A stretch of 64,000 nt of DNA, taken from the NCBI RefSeq assembly GCF_003049525.1, contig NZ_PYWL01000006.1, positions 62,001-126,000 of the forward strand, read 5' to 3'. This DNA comes from Lysinibacillus fusiformis. Its GTDB lineage: Bacteria; Bacillota; Bacilli; Bacillales_A; Planococcaceae. The translations under genes were made by a program, and so were the position numbers. The notes under the pieces are model-generated. The model worked only from the letters and a program-made list of their open reading frames with translations. It searched no databases and was not told the DNA's origin. Positions 1-9,215 of the stretch are shown piece after piece; the stretch's first letter is position 1; every line of letters begins with the position of its first letter.

Positions 1-79
1 TTTCTTTTTTGTTTTTACTCATTAACAGAGCTAAACCAAAAACAAGTAGCAATCCACAAAGGGATATTAAGTATTTCAT
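1..79 (-). CDS. NupC-like nucleoside transporter, N-terminal fragment (cut by window edge)
   Basis: Reading leftwards from an ATG at 79-77, the 26 codons in the window encode a hydrophobic start, MKYLISLCGLLLVFGLALL, followed by a basic stretch (MSKNKKE). This resembles the first membrane helix of NupC-type concentrative nucleoside transporters. A GGAGG lies five bases upstream (85-89). The rest of the gene is outside the window, so the family rests on the N-terminus alone. Confidence 0.45.
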   Translation of the reverse strand, partial: MKYLISLCGLLLVFGLALLMSKNKKE

Positions 80-186
80 AAATTCCTCCATAAGTATAAT
101 TTAGGGCGTTTGAATCCAAGACAACAAATATTCTTTTGCTCAAAATGTTCCATCTAAAAATTTGCAGAACAACCAAAGAACTTAAT

Positions 187-204
187 TTGTCAGACGTCAG
201 ACAA
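187..204. promoter_or_regulatory. Candidate GntR/FadR-type operator upstream of the nupC-like gene
   Basis: An 18-bp near-perfect palindrome (TTGTCAGACGTCAGACAA, one mismatched pair) contains GTCAGAC twice. The GTCAGAC/GTCTGAC core is typical of operators for FadR-subfamily GntR repressors. It lies just downstream of a possible minus-strand promoter (-10 at 213-218, -35 at 237-242), where a repressor would block transcription into the nucleoside transporter. The regulator is not in the window. Confidence 0.4.
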
Positions 205-212
205 ACAATCTC

Positions 213-242
213 ACTATAACAGTTTTTTAACTAGCTATTCAA
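213..242 (-). promoter_or_regulatory. Possible sigma-A promoter for the nupC-like gene
   Basis: On the minus strand TTGAAT (237-242) and TATAGT (213-218) are separated by 18 bp. The predicted start near 206 would place the palindrome at 187-204 over the first transcribed bases. The -35 is a weak match, so this is tentative. Confidence 0.3.
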
Positions 243-558
243 GAGTTAAAAGAAAAAAAGTATGCGACTTGGCATACGAAAAGGACGAATCCAGTATCAA
301 AACAACTAAATCATTTCTTTATATGACATACTTACAGGATGATTTCCCTGAATGGGGGAACTCAAAACTACTTCTTGCATAAAGTTGTTCACATCCATTC
401 AAAATAACATCACCTTCAAATGTGGAAACATATTTTATTGTGTGATGTTTTTGAAATATTATGTCCATCGTTTAAATGAAACATAGTTTTTGAAAAGATT
501 ATTTCTTTTTTTGGAAACCAAATGACCCATCATTACGACTATAAAGTGAATATACATT
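243..558. other. Intergenic, no gene seen
   Basis: AT-rich DNA between the divergent nupC-like gene and the truncated sigma gene. A TGAAAC at 477-482 resembles an ECF -35 element, but no CGT-type -10 follows at the required spacing. Nothing else is supportable. Confidence 0.5.
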
Positions 559-570
559 GGAGGTGTTACG

Positions 571-831
571 GTGAGTGAGCATTTAGAGGCGGTCATGGAG
601 GAGCATGGAGAATATTGTTTACGAGTGCGAGTGGCGTATTTATATGTAAAGGACTGGACGATAGCTGAGGAAATTGTTCAAGATGTATTTTTTGCCTATT
701 ATCGTCAACCGGATCGCTTCGAACAAAGATATTCTTTAAAAAACGTTTTTTACAGAAGACAAACGCCTGAACCCGCTATTTTGCGAATTCAGGCGTTTTT
801 ATCTTCCGTTTCAGTCTGTAGCATTAATTGA
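571..831 (+). pseudogene. Truncated ECF-type sigma-70 family factor (region 2 only)
   Basis: A GTG start follows a good GGAGGTG (559-565). Residues 1-57 match region 2 of Bacillus ECF sigma factors, including AYLYVKDWTIAEEIVQDVFF and the following aromatic YYRQ. After about codon 58 (near 745) the similarity stops; the frame runs through a terminator hairpin and ends at 86 residues, about half the usual length. Region 4, needed for -35 recognition, is absent and no anti-sigma gene follows. The 3' part was probably deleted, so it is unlikely to work as a sigma factor. Confidence 0.7.
761..800 (+). terminator. Rho-independent terminator, possibly bidirectional
   Basis: An 11-bp perfect stem (761-771 with 788-798) is followed by a T run on the plus strand. 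The stop codon of the minus-strand symporter-like gene lies inside the hairpin. The minus-strand side has only a short T run, so termination should be stronger for plus-strand transcripts. Confidence 0.7.
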
Positions 832-2045
832 TAAATACTAGATATCATAAAGCTAGCTGCTAATCCGTAAAGAGCATTGAAGCTTAAACCAACACCGATC
901 CCTATGATGATGGAAAACAGTATGACAAGCCAGTTATGTTTATGAATATGACGATTCGTAAATAAAAGAATAAACATAAACGGTAGCATGGTAATGTGAA
1001 GAAATGCGAAAGAATAAATAACTCCTAAAATCGTTAAATCGATAGATAAGAAAAAGGTAAATAAAAGGATGAGTAGACCAATTAGATAAAAGTAATAGGG
1101 CCTTTTCTTCACAAAAAATCGTTTGGTTGCCCGCAAATCCACAAGTAAGGTTGTGATAATGGCCAACAGTACAATGACAAGGAAAGCAAATGTCAGAAAC
1201 CCAGGCTGTACTTCATATAAAAACGTAAAAATTAGAATTTGAAACTGACCAAATGAGCCACTATATAAAGCAATCATTAAAATAGCTGTAAAGGATAGCG
1301 TTAATAAAGCTAAAATCACACCTGAAGAAAACAGGCTGCGACCTACTTTTTTTGGCTTAATAAAGGCGATTAAATACCATGTTGATTTATCAAAGAGAAC
1401 TTGTCCTAAAACGGCTAGTTGAATAATGACATAGAACAGCAGGATTTCACTATTTTTAAAATAAAATAAATAAGGGTGATACAAGCGAATACCTTCATAA
1501 ACGGTGCTAGCACCATTTTGTACAAAATAATAAATAGGGATAAAAATAAGTAAAGAAAATAAAGCGATGATAAATAATATTTCTAGCCACAATATACTTT
1601 TCACAGACATCATGCGATCCAGGAGGAGCATGCCCACCAAAAATAACAAAATTGTGACGGGGACTGGTATGGTTAACATAATTTCAGATAACACACTAAT
1701 GCTTATTAATTGTATTAACCAAAGTTCAATGCCTGTTAAAAGGTAAAAAAATCGTATGACTTTTAAATTCATACCACTCAATTTTTTCTGTATCGTAAAG
1801 AGTAAAAAGCTTTGTGTATGCTGGTTTTGTGTGTAATCACTCTTTTTTAATAATGAGCCCAGTATGACAAATGAAATGGCTGTCGCTAATGTATAACAAA
1901 TGCCCGCCATAAAGCCATACGAAATAAGGGCAGAAGGAGAGGACAATAGTAAATTACCATTAATCCATCTCGCTAAAAGTATGATGACACCTGCTGCTGT
2001 GCTTAAACTTGCAAATGGTACGAGCAATGAAAATTTCTTTAGCAT
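789..2045 (-). CDS. Sodium:solute symporter-like membrane protein linked to a two-component system
   Basis: 418 residues, almost entirely hydrophobic, with about 11-12 predicted membrane helices and short charged loops. A loop near the middle (FDKSTWYLIAFIKPKKVGRS) resembles the conserved loop of SSS transporters, where an aromatic pair precedes a basic 'k.kkv..s' stretch. The SSS assignment is by pattern only. Its start lies 4 bp after the response-regulator stop, so it is the last gene of a kinase-regulator-transporter operon. It may carry the system's ligand or act as co-sensor, as SSS domains do in CbrA-type kinases (inference). An APC-fold carrier of another family is the main alternative. 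Confidence 0.5.
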   Translation of the reverse strand: MLKKFSLLVPFASLSTAAGVIILLARWINGNLLLSSPSALISYGFMAGICYTLATAISFVILGSLLKKSDYTQNQHTQSFLLFTIQKKLSGMNLKVIRFFYLLTGIELWLIQLISISVLSEIMLTIPVPVTILLFLVGMLLLDRMMSVKSILWLEILFIIALFSLLIFIPIYYFVQNGASTVYEGIRLYHPYLFYFKNSEILLFYVIIQLAVLGQVLFDKSTWYLIAFIKPKKVGRSLFSSGVILALLTLSFTAILMIALYSGSFGQFQILIFTFLYEVQPGFLTFAFLVIVLLAIITTLLVDLRATKRFFVKKRPYYFYLIGLLILLFTFFLSIDLTILGVIYSFAFLHITMLPFMFILLFTNRHIHKHNWLVILFSIIIGIGVGLSFNALYGLAASFMISSIYQLMLQTETEDKNA

Positions 2046-2049
2046 ATCT

Positions 2050-2748
2050 TCAATTACCTTTACTCGTTTTAGACGATTTATATTGACGAGGTGATTGATT
2101 ATATTTTTTCTTAAAAGCTACACTAAAATAGTGTTGGCTATTAAAACCACAGCTCTCCGCAATTGCTGACATACTAGCATCTAGATTTTCACTTATTTTC
2201 TTCACGGCCATCTCTAGGCGATAATTATTAATATATTCATTAATGCCGATGGATTGCTCCTCCAAAAACTTACGACTTAAATAACTAGGGTTTAAATGGA
2301 TTTTTTCAGCAATAATATTTAAACTCAGTTTTTCATGATAGTTTTCATGAATATAGGAAAGGGCGCTTTGGATCGCATCATGGTTAGAGCTCCATACTTT
2401 ATATTTCTCCACAATAGCATTTAATTCACTAGCAATAACAGGCTTTGTTAGATAGTCCTTTACTCCAATACGTAACGCTTGCTGCGCATATTCAAAGGTT
2501 TGATAGGCTGTTACCATTATAATGTCTACATCATAAAGTTCTTTTAACTCTTTACTTAAAGTGATTCCATCTTTCCCAGGCATTTGAATATCCAAAAAGG
2601 CGATAGTCATACGGTGCTTTTTAGCTAATTGCAGAGCTTGTGAAGCGTCCTGAGCAGTATGGAATGTCCAATTAGGGAAATGTGGCTTTAATAAATAAAT
2701 CATTTGCTCAAGCTCTAAAGGCTCATCATCTGCGATTAATATATTCAT
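2050..2748 (-). CDS. Response regulator, receiver plus AraC-type DNA-binding domain (YesN-like)
   Basis: 232 residues. The N-terminal receiver (about 1-120) has the acidic pair D7-D8, the phosphoacceptor D53 in FLDIQMPG, T80 and K102 in YLTKP. The C-terminal AraC double helix-turn-helix (about 130-228) contains SLNIIAEKIHLNPSYLSRKF and the typical CGFNSQHYFSVAFKKKYNQSP ending split over two helices. It should be phosphorylated by the kinase encoded immediately upstream and control nearby genes. A GGAG precedes the ATG. The distant-family alternative, a LytTR regulator, is excluded by the AraC domain. Confidence 0.88.
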   Translation of the reverse strand: MNILIADDEPLELEQMIYLLKPHFPNWTFHTAQDASQALQLAKKHRMTIAFLDIQMPGKDGITLSKELKELYDVDIIMVTAYQTFEYAQQALRIGVKDYLTKPVIASELNAIVEKYKVWSSNHDAIQSALSYIHENYHEKLSLNIIAEKIHLNPSYLSRKFLEEQSIGINEYINNYRLEMAVKKISENLDASMSAIAESCGFNSQHYFSVAFKKKYNQSPRQYKSSKTSKGN

Positions 2749-2786
2749 GTTGAGGTTCTCCTTTCATATTCAAATTAGTAGAAAGC

Positions 2787-3539
2787 CTAAGCGGGAACAT
2801 GGATCGTTACAGTGTAAAAATGTTGATCGTTTTGAATTGAAAATAAAATACTTTCGAGTCCATAAATAAGCTCGAGACGTTTTTTAATATTTTCAAGACC
2901 ATAACCTTGCTGCAATTCATCTTCTACTTGCTCAATAGCCGATTCTATCTTTTCTGATGGTTGTGTATTTTTTATTTCTATTAATAAAAACTTGTCCATT
3001 TTCTTTATATAAATGAAAAGTTCAGCAGGTCCTATATGCTTTTCAAAGCCATGTTTATATGCATTTTCAATAATGGTCTGGAGAATAAATGGTGGTATTT
3101 GTACAGATAATGCTGCATCATCAACATACTTATGGACCGTCAAACGATGTCCAAAGCGTAGCTGTTGAATATTTAAATAGCTATCGACAAATAGCACCTC
3201 GTTTTTTAAAGCAATTAACACCTCATGATTATTATATTTAAATTTAAAAAACGTTGCTAAGGCCTCAATGCCCGCTACCAAATCTTCCTTTCGATTGATA
3301 CGGGCTAGGCTCAGTAATGAATTTAATGCGTTAAAAAAGAAATGGGGCTGTATTTGCTGATTTAGCTGAAGAATATTGGCTCTTTGTAAATCTTGCTTTA
3401 GCTCTAAATTTCTTTTTTCTTCCTCTAGGCTATCAATTTGTTTTTCGAAAATAAATATAAAAGTAAGCAGAAAAGCTCCAATAATTGGAGCGATTACACA
3501 TAGGAGAATATATATGTTGAAGGTTTCTAGTTGTAACAT
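2787..3539 (-). CDS. Sensor histidine kinase, LytS/YesM (His_kinase PF06580) family
   Basis: 250 residues, short for the family. One or two membrane segments occupy residues 8-31, then a charged coiled-coil linker (32-60), then the kinase core. H66 in QIQPHFFFNALNS is the predicted phosphorylated histidine. The ATPase part shows PPFILQTIIENAYKHGFE (N box) and GYGLENIKKRLELIYG (G box). There is almost no extracellular sensory domain, so sensing probably relies on the membrane segment or on the SSS-like partner two genes downstream. It starts after GAGG with an ATG at 3539. Confidence 0.88.
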   Translation of the reverse strand: MLQLETFNIYILLCVIAPIIGAFLLTFIFIFEKQIDSLEEEKRNLELKQDLQRANILQLNQQIQPHFFFNALNSLLSLARINRKEDLVAGIEALATFFKFKYNNHEVLIALKNEVLFVDSYLNIQQLRFGHRLTVHKYVDDAALSVQIPPFILQTIIENAYKHGFEKHIGPAELFIYIKKMDKFLLIEIKNTQPSEKIESAIEQVEDELQQGYGLENIKKRLELIYGLESILFSIQNDQHFYTVTIHVPA

Positions 3540-3576
3540 AATGACCTCTCCATTGAATTTATAAGTGTAAGTTACA

Positions 3577-4569
3577 TTAAACTAAATTTTCTGCAAAATG
3601 GCAAGCTACCTTATGGGTTGCCGTAATTTCCCGTAAAGCGGGCACCTCTGCTTTACATTTATCTGTAGCGAACGGACAACGTGTATGGAAGCTACAGCCT
3701 GTGGGGGGATTTAACGGTGATGGTAGATCTCCCTTTAAAATAATACGCTCCTTACGATGCTCCTTATCAATGACTGGAATCGACGAAAACAGTGCTTTTG
3801 TATAAGGGTGATGCGGCTGGGTGAAAAGGGATTGCTTATCAGCAATTTCTACGACTTTTCCAAGATACATAACCATTATCCGGTCTGATATATGGCGCAC
3901 CACACTTAAATCATGTGAGATAAATAAAAAGGTTAAATCTAAATCTTTTTGTAGCTGTTTCAGTAAATTTAAAATTTGTGCTTGGATAGATACGTCCAGG
4001 GCAGAAACTGATTCATCACAAATAATAATTTTGGGATTGACCGCAAGTGCTCTTGCGATCCCAATACGTTGACGTTGCCCACCAGAAAATTCATGTGGAT
4101 AACGCTCTAAATATTCTGGTCGCAGTCCAACAAGTGACATTAATTCAATCATGCGTGCCTCTTGCTGCTCTGGAGGAACTATTTTTTGAATAGACATGGC
4201 CTCTGTTAACATTTTGCGAATGGTGCGTCTTGGGTTCAGAGATGCATAAGGATCTTGGAAAATTATTTGAATGTCCTTGCGCGCTACTCGCAGCTCTTTT
4301 TTATTCATCGTTACTAAATTTTTGCCGAATAATAACACTTCTCCAGATGTAGGCTCATCTAATCTTAAAATAGAGCGACCTGTCGTTGATTTACCGCAGC
4401 CAGATTCTCCAACAATACTAAGTGTTTCACCAGGCATAATCTCAAAGGAAACACCGTCCACCGCTTTAACCACCTGCTGTGGACCGAAGAGTTTTTCTTT
4501 TTTTAAGGAAAAATGTTGTTTTAAATTATTTACTTGTAATAGTGGCTGTGCTTGCTGCTCTTTTATCAT
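3577..4569 (-). CDS. Oligopeptide/dipeptide ABC transporter ATPase (OppF/DppF type)
   Basis: 330 residues from the ATG at 4569, chosen because it overlaps the upstream stop as ATGA and has GGAGG ten bases before it; a longer frame from 4605 lies inside the preceding gene. Walker A is GESGCGKS (54-61), signature SGGQR (162-166), Walker B IIICDE (181-186). The C-terminal oligopeptide-type extension with the Cys-rich [15 protein letters not shown] is present. It would couple ATP hydrolysis to import together with the three preceding proteins. Last gene of the permease operon. Confidence 0.92.
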   Translation of the reverse strand: MIKEQQAQPLLQVNNLKQHFSLKKEKLFGPQQVVKAVDGVSFEIMPGETLSIVGESGCGKSTTGRSILRLDEPTSGEVLLFGKNLVTMNKKELRVARKDIQIIFQDPYASLNPRRTIRKMLTEAMSIQKIVPPEQQEARMIELMSLVGLRPEYLERYPHEFSGGQRQRIGIARALAVNPKIIICDESVSALDVSIQAQILNLLKQLQKDLDLTFLFISHDLSVVRHISDRIMVMYLGKVVEIADKQSLFTQPHHPYTKALFSSIPVIDKEHRKERIILKGDLPSPLNPPTGCSFHTRCPFATDKCKAEVPALREITATHKVACHFAENLV

Positions 4570-5579
4570 AAGGTCATCTCCTCCATAAGTGTTGCTCCCT
4601 GCCATTCCTTACTGTACATCCAGCATCTTACCTTTTTCCCTGGCTCAATCGTAAGAAGTTCAGGCTGTTTTTCAAGGCATAAGTCTGTAGCAAATGGACA
4701 GCGTTCTGCATAGCGGCAGCCAATTGGATAATGATATGGACTTGGAACGGTTCCATGAATAGTAGATAATTCCTCTTGATCCTCATATAGTTTTGGCAAG
4801 GATTGAATTAAACCATTAGTATAAGGATGTAATGGTTTTTCAAAAAGGCTATCAGTTGTGCCTTCCTCTACAACCTGCCCTGCATACATAACGGCGATTT
4901 TATCGCAAATCTCAGCTACAACACCAAGATCATGGGTAATGAAGATAATGCTCATTCCTAACTGCTTTTGCAAATTTTGAATAATATCAATAATTTGAGC
5001 TTGAATGGTTACATCTAAGGCAGTCGTCGGTTCGTCAGCAATTAAAACATCTGGCGTACAAGCAAGTGCCATCGCTATCATAATACGTTGACGCATCCCG
5101 CCACTTAGCTGATACGGCTCTTGTTTCGCTCTTTTTTCAGGGGCTGGAATGCCAACTAGGCGAATCATATCCACCGCTTTTTGCCATGCTTCTTTACGTG
5201 ATAAACCTTGGTGTAAACGAATGGATTCAGCGATTTGTTCACCAACGGATAGCACAGGATTTAAGCTTGTCATAGGCTCTTGGAAAATCATTGATATTTT
5301 ATTGCCTCGAATTTTACGTAATTCTTCATCTGATAATTTCAAGATGTCTGTATTGTTTAAAAGAATTTCACCATTAACAATTTTGCCAGGGGGTGAAGGG
5401 ACTAATCGAAGTAGTGATAGGGAAGTCATGGATTTCCCACAACCAGATTCTCCGACAATGCCCAGTGTTTCTCCTTTTTGAAGTGTAAAGGAAACACCGT
5501 CCACAGCTTTAGCGACTCCCTCACTCGAATAAAAAAAAGTTTGTAAATTCTTAACTTCTAACACTGTATCTTGTTTCAT
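4566..5579 (-). CDS. Oligopeptide/dipeptide ABC transporter ATPase (OppD/DppD type)
   Basis: 337 residues with Walker A GESGCGKS (43-50), signature LSGGMRQR and Walker [13 protein letters not shown]. It ends with the Opp-type extension ([15 protein letters not shown]). It forms a heterodimer with the OppF-type ATPase, whose start overlaps its stop by 4 bp, and lies 15 bp after the DppB-type permease. A strong purine-rich Shine-Dalgarno precedes the ATG. Confidence 0.92.
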   Translation of the reverse strand: MKQDTVLEVKNLQTFFYSSEGVAKAVDGVSFTLQKGETLGIVGESGCGKSMTSLSLLRLVPSPPGKIVNGEILLNNTDILKLSDEELRKIRGNKISMIFQEPMTSLNPVLSVGEQIAESIRLHQGLSRKEAWQKAVDMIRLVGIPAPEKRAKQEPYQLSGGMRQRIMIAMALACTPDVLIADEPTTALDVTIQAQIIDIIQNLQKQLGMSIIFITHDLGVVAEICDKIAVMYAGQVVEEGTTDSLFEKPLHPYTNGLIQSLPKLYEDQEELSTIHGTVPSPYHYPIGCRYAERCPFATDLCLEKQPELLTIEPGKKVRCWMYSKEWQGATLMEEMTL

Positions 5580-5594
5580 CTGTTTTTTCCCTCC

Positions 5595-6515
5595 CTAGTT
5601 TAAATCCATCCGTTTATTAAAGATTCGATACAAAATATCGACGAAAAGATTAATGAATACGAATATTAATGAAGCGACTAGCACGCCTCCTTGAACGATT
5701 GGTATATCTCGTGTACGAATTGCATCGACAATCATTCGACCTAATCCGTTCACGGCGAAAACAGATTCTACTAATACTGTGCCGCCAAGTAAACTACCAA
5801 ACTGTAAGCCTACTACTGTAATAACTGGAATTAAAGCATTCCTTAATGCATGCTTTAAAATGATAATATAACCTTTTAAGCCTTTAGCTTTAGCCGTTCG
5901 AATATAATCTTGATTGACGACTTCTAACATACTTGAACGTGTCATACGTGCAACGATGGCAGCACCACCTGCGCCGAGTGTAACCGCAGGTAGAATAATA
6001 TGTTTAGCACTGTCCCAGCCTGCAACAGGTAGCCAATGTAACTGAACGGAGAAAACGTACATTAATAAAATACCTAACCAGAAACTAGGGAGCGAGATTC
6101 CTAATAATGCCACAATCATTAAACCAACATCCATGAAGGAATAAGGGCGGATTGCTGAGATGATGCCGGCAATCAGCCCGAGAACAATAGTAATTAAAAT
6201 ACTATAAAAGGCCAGCTCAATTGTAATTGGTAAACGAGCCGTAATTTCTTCAAATACAGGTTGATTATTTTTTAAAGAATGACCCATGTCACCTTGTAAA
6301 AGATTTTTAATGTAATCTGTATATTGAGTAGCTAAAGGCTTATTCAGTCCTAAATTTTCACGCAATTCATTAACGGTTTCTTGTGAAGCTCCTTCACCAG
6401 CTAAAATGATGGCCGGATCGCCTGGAATCATTTGCATAATTAGAAAAACAACAAGCGTTACACCGAGCGTCACGGGGATAATTTGAGCAAGTCGTTTTAG
6501 GATAAATAATGTCAT
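5595..6515 (-). CDS. ABC transporter permease, DppB/OppB type
   Basis: 306 residues with six predicted membrane helices. The N-terminus MTLFILKRLAQIIPVTLGVT and the periplasmic-side sequence IPGDPAIILAG are hallmarks of the DppB family. The EAA-type cytoplasmic loop (DYIRTAKAKGLKG...HALRNALIPV) that contacts the ATPase is intact. It pairs with the DppC-type permease upstream, 15 bp apart. Substrate cannot be read from the sequence; dipeptides, oligopeptides, nickel and glutathione are all used by this family. Confidence 0.92.
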   Translation of the reverse strand: MTLFILKRLAQIIPVTLGVTLVVFLIMQMIPGDPAIILAGEGASQETVNELRENLGLNKPLATQYTDYIKNLLQGDMGHSLKNNQPVFEEITARLPITIELAFYSILITIVLGLIAGIISAIRPYSFMDVGLMIVALLGISLPSFWLGILLMYVFSVQLHWLPVAGWDSAKHIILPAVTLGAGGAAIVARMTRSSMLEVVNQDYIRTAKAKGLKGYIIILKHALRNALIPVITVVGLQFGSLLGGTVLVESVFAVNGLGRMIVDAIRTRDIPIVQGGVLVASLIFVFINLFVDILYRIFNKRMDLN

Positions 6516-6529
6516 ATAACTTCTCTCCT

Positions 6530-7432
6530 TTAATTTTTCATTCTTGGATCTAAAGCATCTCGTAAACCATCTCCGAATAGGTTAAATCCTAGAACAAGGA
6601 TGGAAATCATAATACCTGGGAAAAGGGCCATATATGGGGCCGTAAAAAGAAAATCCCTCCCATTGGATAGCATGGCACCCCATTCAGGAGATGGCGGTTG
6701 TGCACCTAATCCTAAGAATGACAGACCTGCAGCAGATAAAATGGCTGTTGCTAAACGCATAGATGCTTGGACAATAATAGGTGATAAAATATTCGGGAAG
6801 ATATGCTTGATTAATATGGTCATATCATTCGCACCGAGTGTTTTAACAGCATCGATATATTCTAATTTTTTTACTTCCATTGTCGATCCACGTACAATAC
6901 GGGCAAACATAGGGATGGAAAAGAATCCAACAGCAATAGTTACATTAATAAGACTTGGTCCTAATGCGCTGACAATCGCTAAAGCTAGTAATATACCTGG
7001 AAAGGCAAGCATGATATCTAAAATACGACTAATAATCGAATCAATCCATCTTCCATAGTAGCCAGAGATAAGGCCGAGGATTGTCCCAATTGTTCCACCA
7101 AATAACACGGCTGAAATACCAACACCAAGAGATAAACGGGAGCCATATAATATTCGACTTAAAATATCTCGTCCTTTGTCATCTGTCCCCATTAAATGAT
7201 CTAAACTGGGTCCTTGTAATTTTTGATCTAACTGAACATCGAATGGATCATAAGGAGCTATAATTGGCCCGATAAGAAACATCAATATATAGAGAAGAAT
7301 GATGATACCCCCTGCGACAGCGGCCTTATTTTTTTTGATTTTGTTTAGGAACGAGACAAGATTCTTTTTTCTAGAAGCTTTACGTGCATTCACTAAAACA
7401 GCATGGTCTATAGTAGTAGTTACTTTATCCAT
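6530..7432 (-). CDS. ABC transporter permease, DppC/OppC type
   Basis: 300 residues. A cytoplasmic N-terminus of about 35 residues precedes the first helix, then the family motifs APYDPF and LMGTDDKGRDILSRILYGSR, five more helices and the EAA loop (IDAVKTLGANDMTILIKHIFPN). The C-terminus contains the typical GLRDALDPR. First gene of the leftward operon. It diverges from the binding-protein gene across a 181-bp intergenic region holding a CodY-like box. GGAG precedes the ATG. Confidence 0.93.
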   Translation of the reverse strand: MDKVTTTIDHAVLVNARKASRKKNLVSFLNKIKKNKAAVAGGIIILLYILMFLIGPIIAPYDPFDVQLDQKLQGPSLDHLMGTDDKGRDILSRILYGSRLSLGVGISAVLFGGTIGTILGLISGYYGRWIDSIISRILDIMLAFPGILLALAIVSALGPSLINVTIAVGFFSIPMFARIVRGSTMEVKKLEYIDAVKTLGANDMTILIKHIFPNILSPIIVQASMRLATAILSAAGLSFLGLGAQPPSPEWGAMLSNGRDFLFTAPYMALFPGIMISILVLGFNLFGDGLRDALDPRMKN

Positions 7433-7506
7433 AATGAAACTCCTTTTCTATTTGATTTGATTTCAATTTAGTGAAAAGCGTAAAGAATGTAAATATTTTA
7501 GAAGGT

Positions 7507-7521
7507 ATTAGTCAGAAAATT
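7507..7521. promoter_or_regulatory. Candidate CodY box between the divergent importer genes
   Basis: ATTAGTCAGAAAATT matches 12 of 15 positions of the CodY consensus AATTTTCWGAAAATT. CodY represses peptide and amino-acid uptake genes in Bacillus when branched-chain amino acids and GTP are high. The site lies between dppC-like and the binding-protein gene, so it could control both. Three-mismatch boxes are common in AT-rich DNA. Confidence 0.4.
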
Positions 7522-7613
7522 TAAAAAACAAGTAAAGATTTTAAAAAACAAGTGAATTTTATTTCTTTATAATTCGAAATGTAAGGACGAAAACATAAAA
7601 GGAGGAAATGTTT

Positions 7614-9173
7614 ATGAAGAGAATGAAGGTTTTTTTATTGATGACACTAATTACTGTTCTAGTTTTGCAGGCATGCTCAACTGCTAGTAATAAGAGTGCT
7701 GAAGGTTCCAATGAGGGATCGAAAAGTGTAGGAGGGGAATTAGTTGTTTTAAGAGCATCAGATGCAACAAGCCTGGATCCTCACTTTATTACTGATATCC
7801 CTTCAGCGAATATAATTCATGGCAAAGTATATGAAACACTTGTTGCTTTTGATAGAGATCGTAAAATTGCTCCATTACTTGCAAAAGAGTGGGAACAAAA
7901 AGATGATGTCACATGGACGTTTAATTTAAATGAAGGCATTAAATTCCATGATGGAGCTGATTTTAATGCGGAAGCTGTAAAAGCTACATTCGATCGCATT
8001 TTAGATCCAGAGACTGGTTCACCACAGCGTGATAAATTATCAATGATTAGTGAAGTAGTAGTCGATGATACGTATGTTGTCACGATGAAATTAAAGGAGC
8101 CATATGCACCACTTTTATCAATTTTAGCAAGTCAGGAAGGTAGTATGATTAGCCCGAAAGCTATTGCAGAAGCGGCAGATGAATTAGCAACACATCCAGT
8201 AGGGACAGGTCCATTTGTATTTGATGCTTGGAAATCGGGTCAAGAAATTACATTAAATTCAAACAAAGACTATTGGGGTACGGTACCAAAAGTAGATAAA
8301 GTAACATTTAAAGTAGTACCCGAGGATTCTACACGTTTAGCGATGATTGAAAGCGGAGAAGCGCATATCGCTGAGCAAGTACCAGTAACTGAAATTGATC
8401 GTATTGAAAATTCGTCAACTATGAATCTATTCCGTGCAGAAGGATTGGCAGTAGAATTCATTGGTTTCAATGTGAAGGATGAACTGTTATCAGATGTTAA
8501 AGTGCGTCAAGCAATTAGTTATGCAGTGGACCGTGAAGCAATTATTAGCGGTATTTATGATAATGTAGGCACACTTGCCAATTCCGCAATGAGTCCAAAA
8601 ATTATCGGTTATTCTAGTGAAACAAAGCCATATGATTATGATGTAGTAAAAGCAAAAGAACTACTAAAAGAAGCGGGTGTTAAAGAAGGAACAAAAGTTA
8701 AATTACTAACGAGCGACCGTAAAGAGCGTATTAATATGGCAGAGGTTATTCAATCTCAATTGAAGGGCATTGGTCTAGACGTTGATATTCAAGTAATGGA
8801 ATACGGCGCATTTATTTCTGAAATTACGAAAGAACAACACCAAATATTTATTAGTGGCTGGGGTAATGCAACTGGAGATGCTGATTATAACCAATTTAAT
8901 CTATTCCATACGGCTTCTATGGGACCTCCAGGAAACCATTTCTACTATTCAAATCCAGAAATAGACAAGCTAATTGAGCAAGGACGTTCTGAATCAAATC
9001 AAGAGGCACGTAATGAAATCTACAAAAAAGCAATGCAAATGGAGTTAGATGATGCTGTGTATATTCCAGTTCGTAACTACGAGCATTTAGCTGTTTACAG
9101 TAATGCTGTTAAAGGGTTCTGGTTAGATGCATCTAACTATACGATGATCAGTGGCGTTGAAATTGTAGAATAA
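7614..9173 (+). CDS. Extracellular solute-binding lipoprotein, family 5 (DppA/OppA type)
   Basis: 519 residues from the ATG at 7614. The ATG at 7608 is only two bases from the GGAGG at 7601-7605, whereas 7614 has an 8-base spacing. A lipoprotein signal ends in a lipobox (VLQAC), so the mature protein is tethered to the membrane outer face. SBP_bac_5 features follow: LDPHFITDIPS, YETLVAFDRDRKIAPLLAKEW, a hydrophobic ligand-cleft region and VRQAISYAVDREAI. It should deliver ligand to the divergently encoded permease. It is followed within 45 bp by two amidohydrolases, suggesting the ligand is then hydrolysed. Confidence 0.92.
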   Translation: MKRMKVFLLMTLITVLVLQACSTASNKSAEGSNEGSKSVGGELVVLRASDATSLDPHFITDIPSANIIHGKVYETLVAFDRDRKIAPLLAKEWEQKDDVTWTFNLNEGIKFHDGADFNAEAVKATFDRILDPETGSPQRDKLSMISEVVVDDTYVVTMKLKEPYAPLLSILASQEGSMISPKAIAEAADELATHPVGTGPFVFDAWKSGQEITLNSNKDYWGTVPKVDKVTFKVVPEDSTRLAMIESGEAHIAEQVPVTEIDRIENSSTMNLFRAEGLAVEFIGFNVKDELLSDVKVRQAISYAVDREAIISGIYDNVGTLANSAMSPKIIGYSSETKPYDYDVVKAKELLKEAGVKEGTKVKLLTSDRKERINMAEVIQSQLKGIGLDVDIQVMEYGAFISEITKEQHQIFISGWGNATGDADYNQFNLFHTASMGPPGNHFYYSNPEIDKLIEQGRSESNQEARNEIYKKAMQMELDDAVYIPVRNYEHLAVYSNAVKGFWLDASNYTMISGVEIVE

Positions 9174-9215
9174 TCAAACTTGGTGAAACCTACAAATACC
9201 AATGAGGAGGAAACT

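Noticed and set aside
477..482. TGAAAC as an ECF sigma -35 for autoregulation of the truncated sigma gene
   Set aside because: No CGT-type -10 at 16-17 bp.
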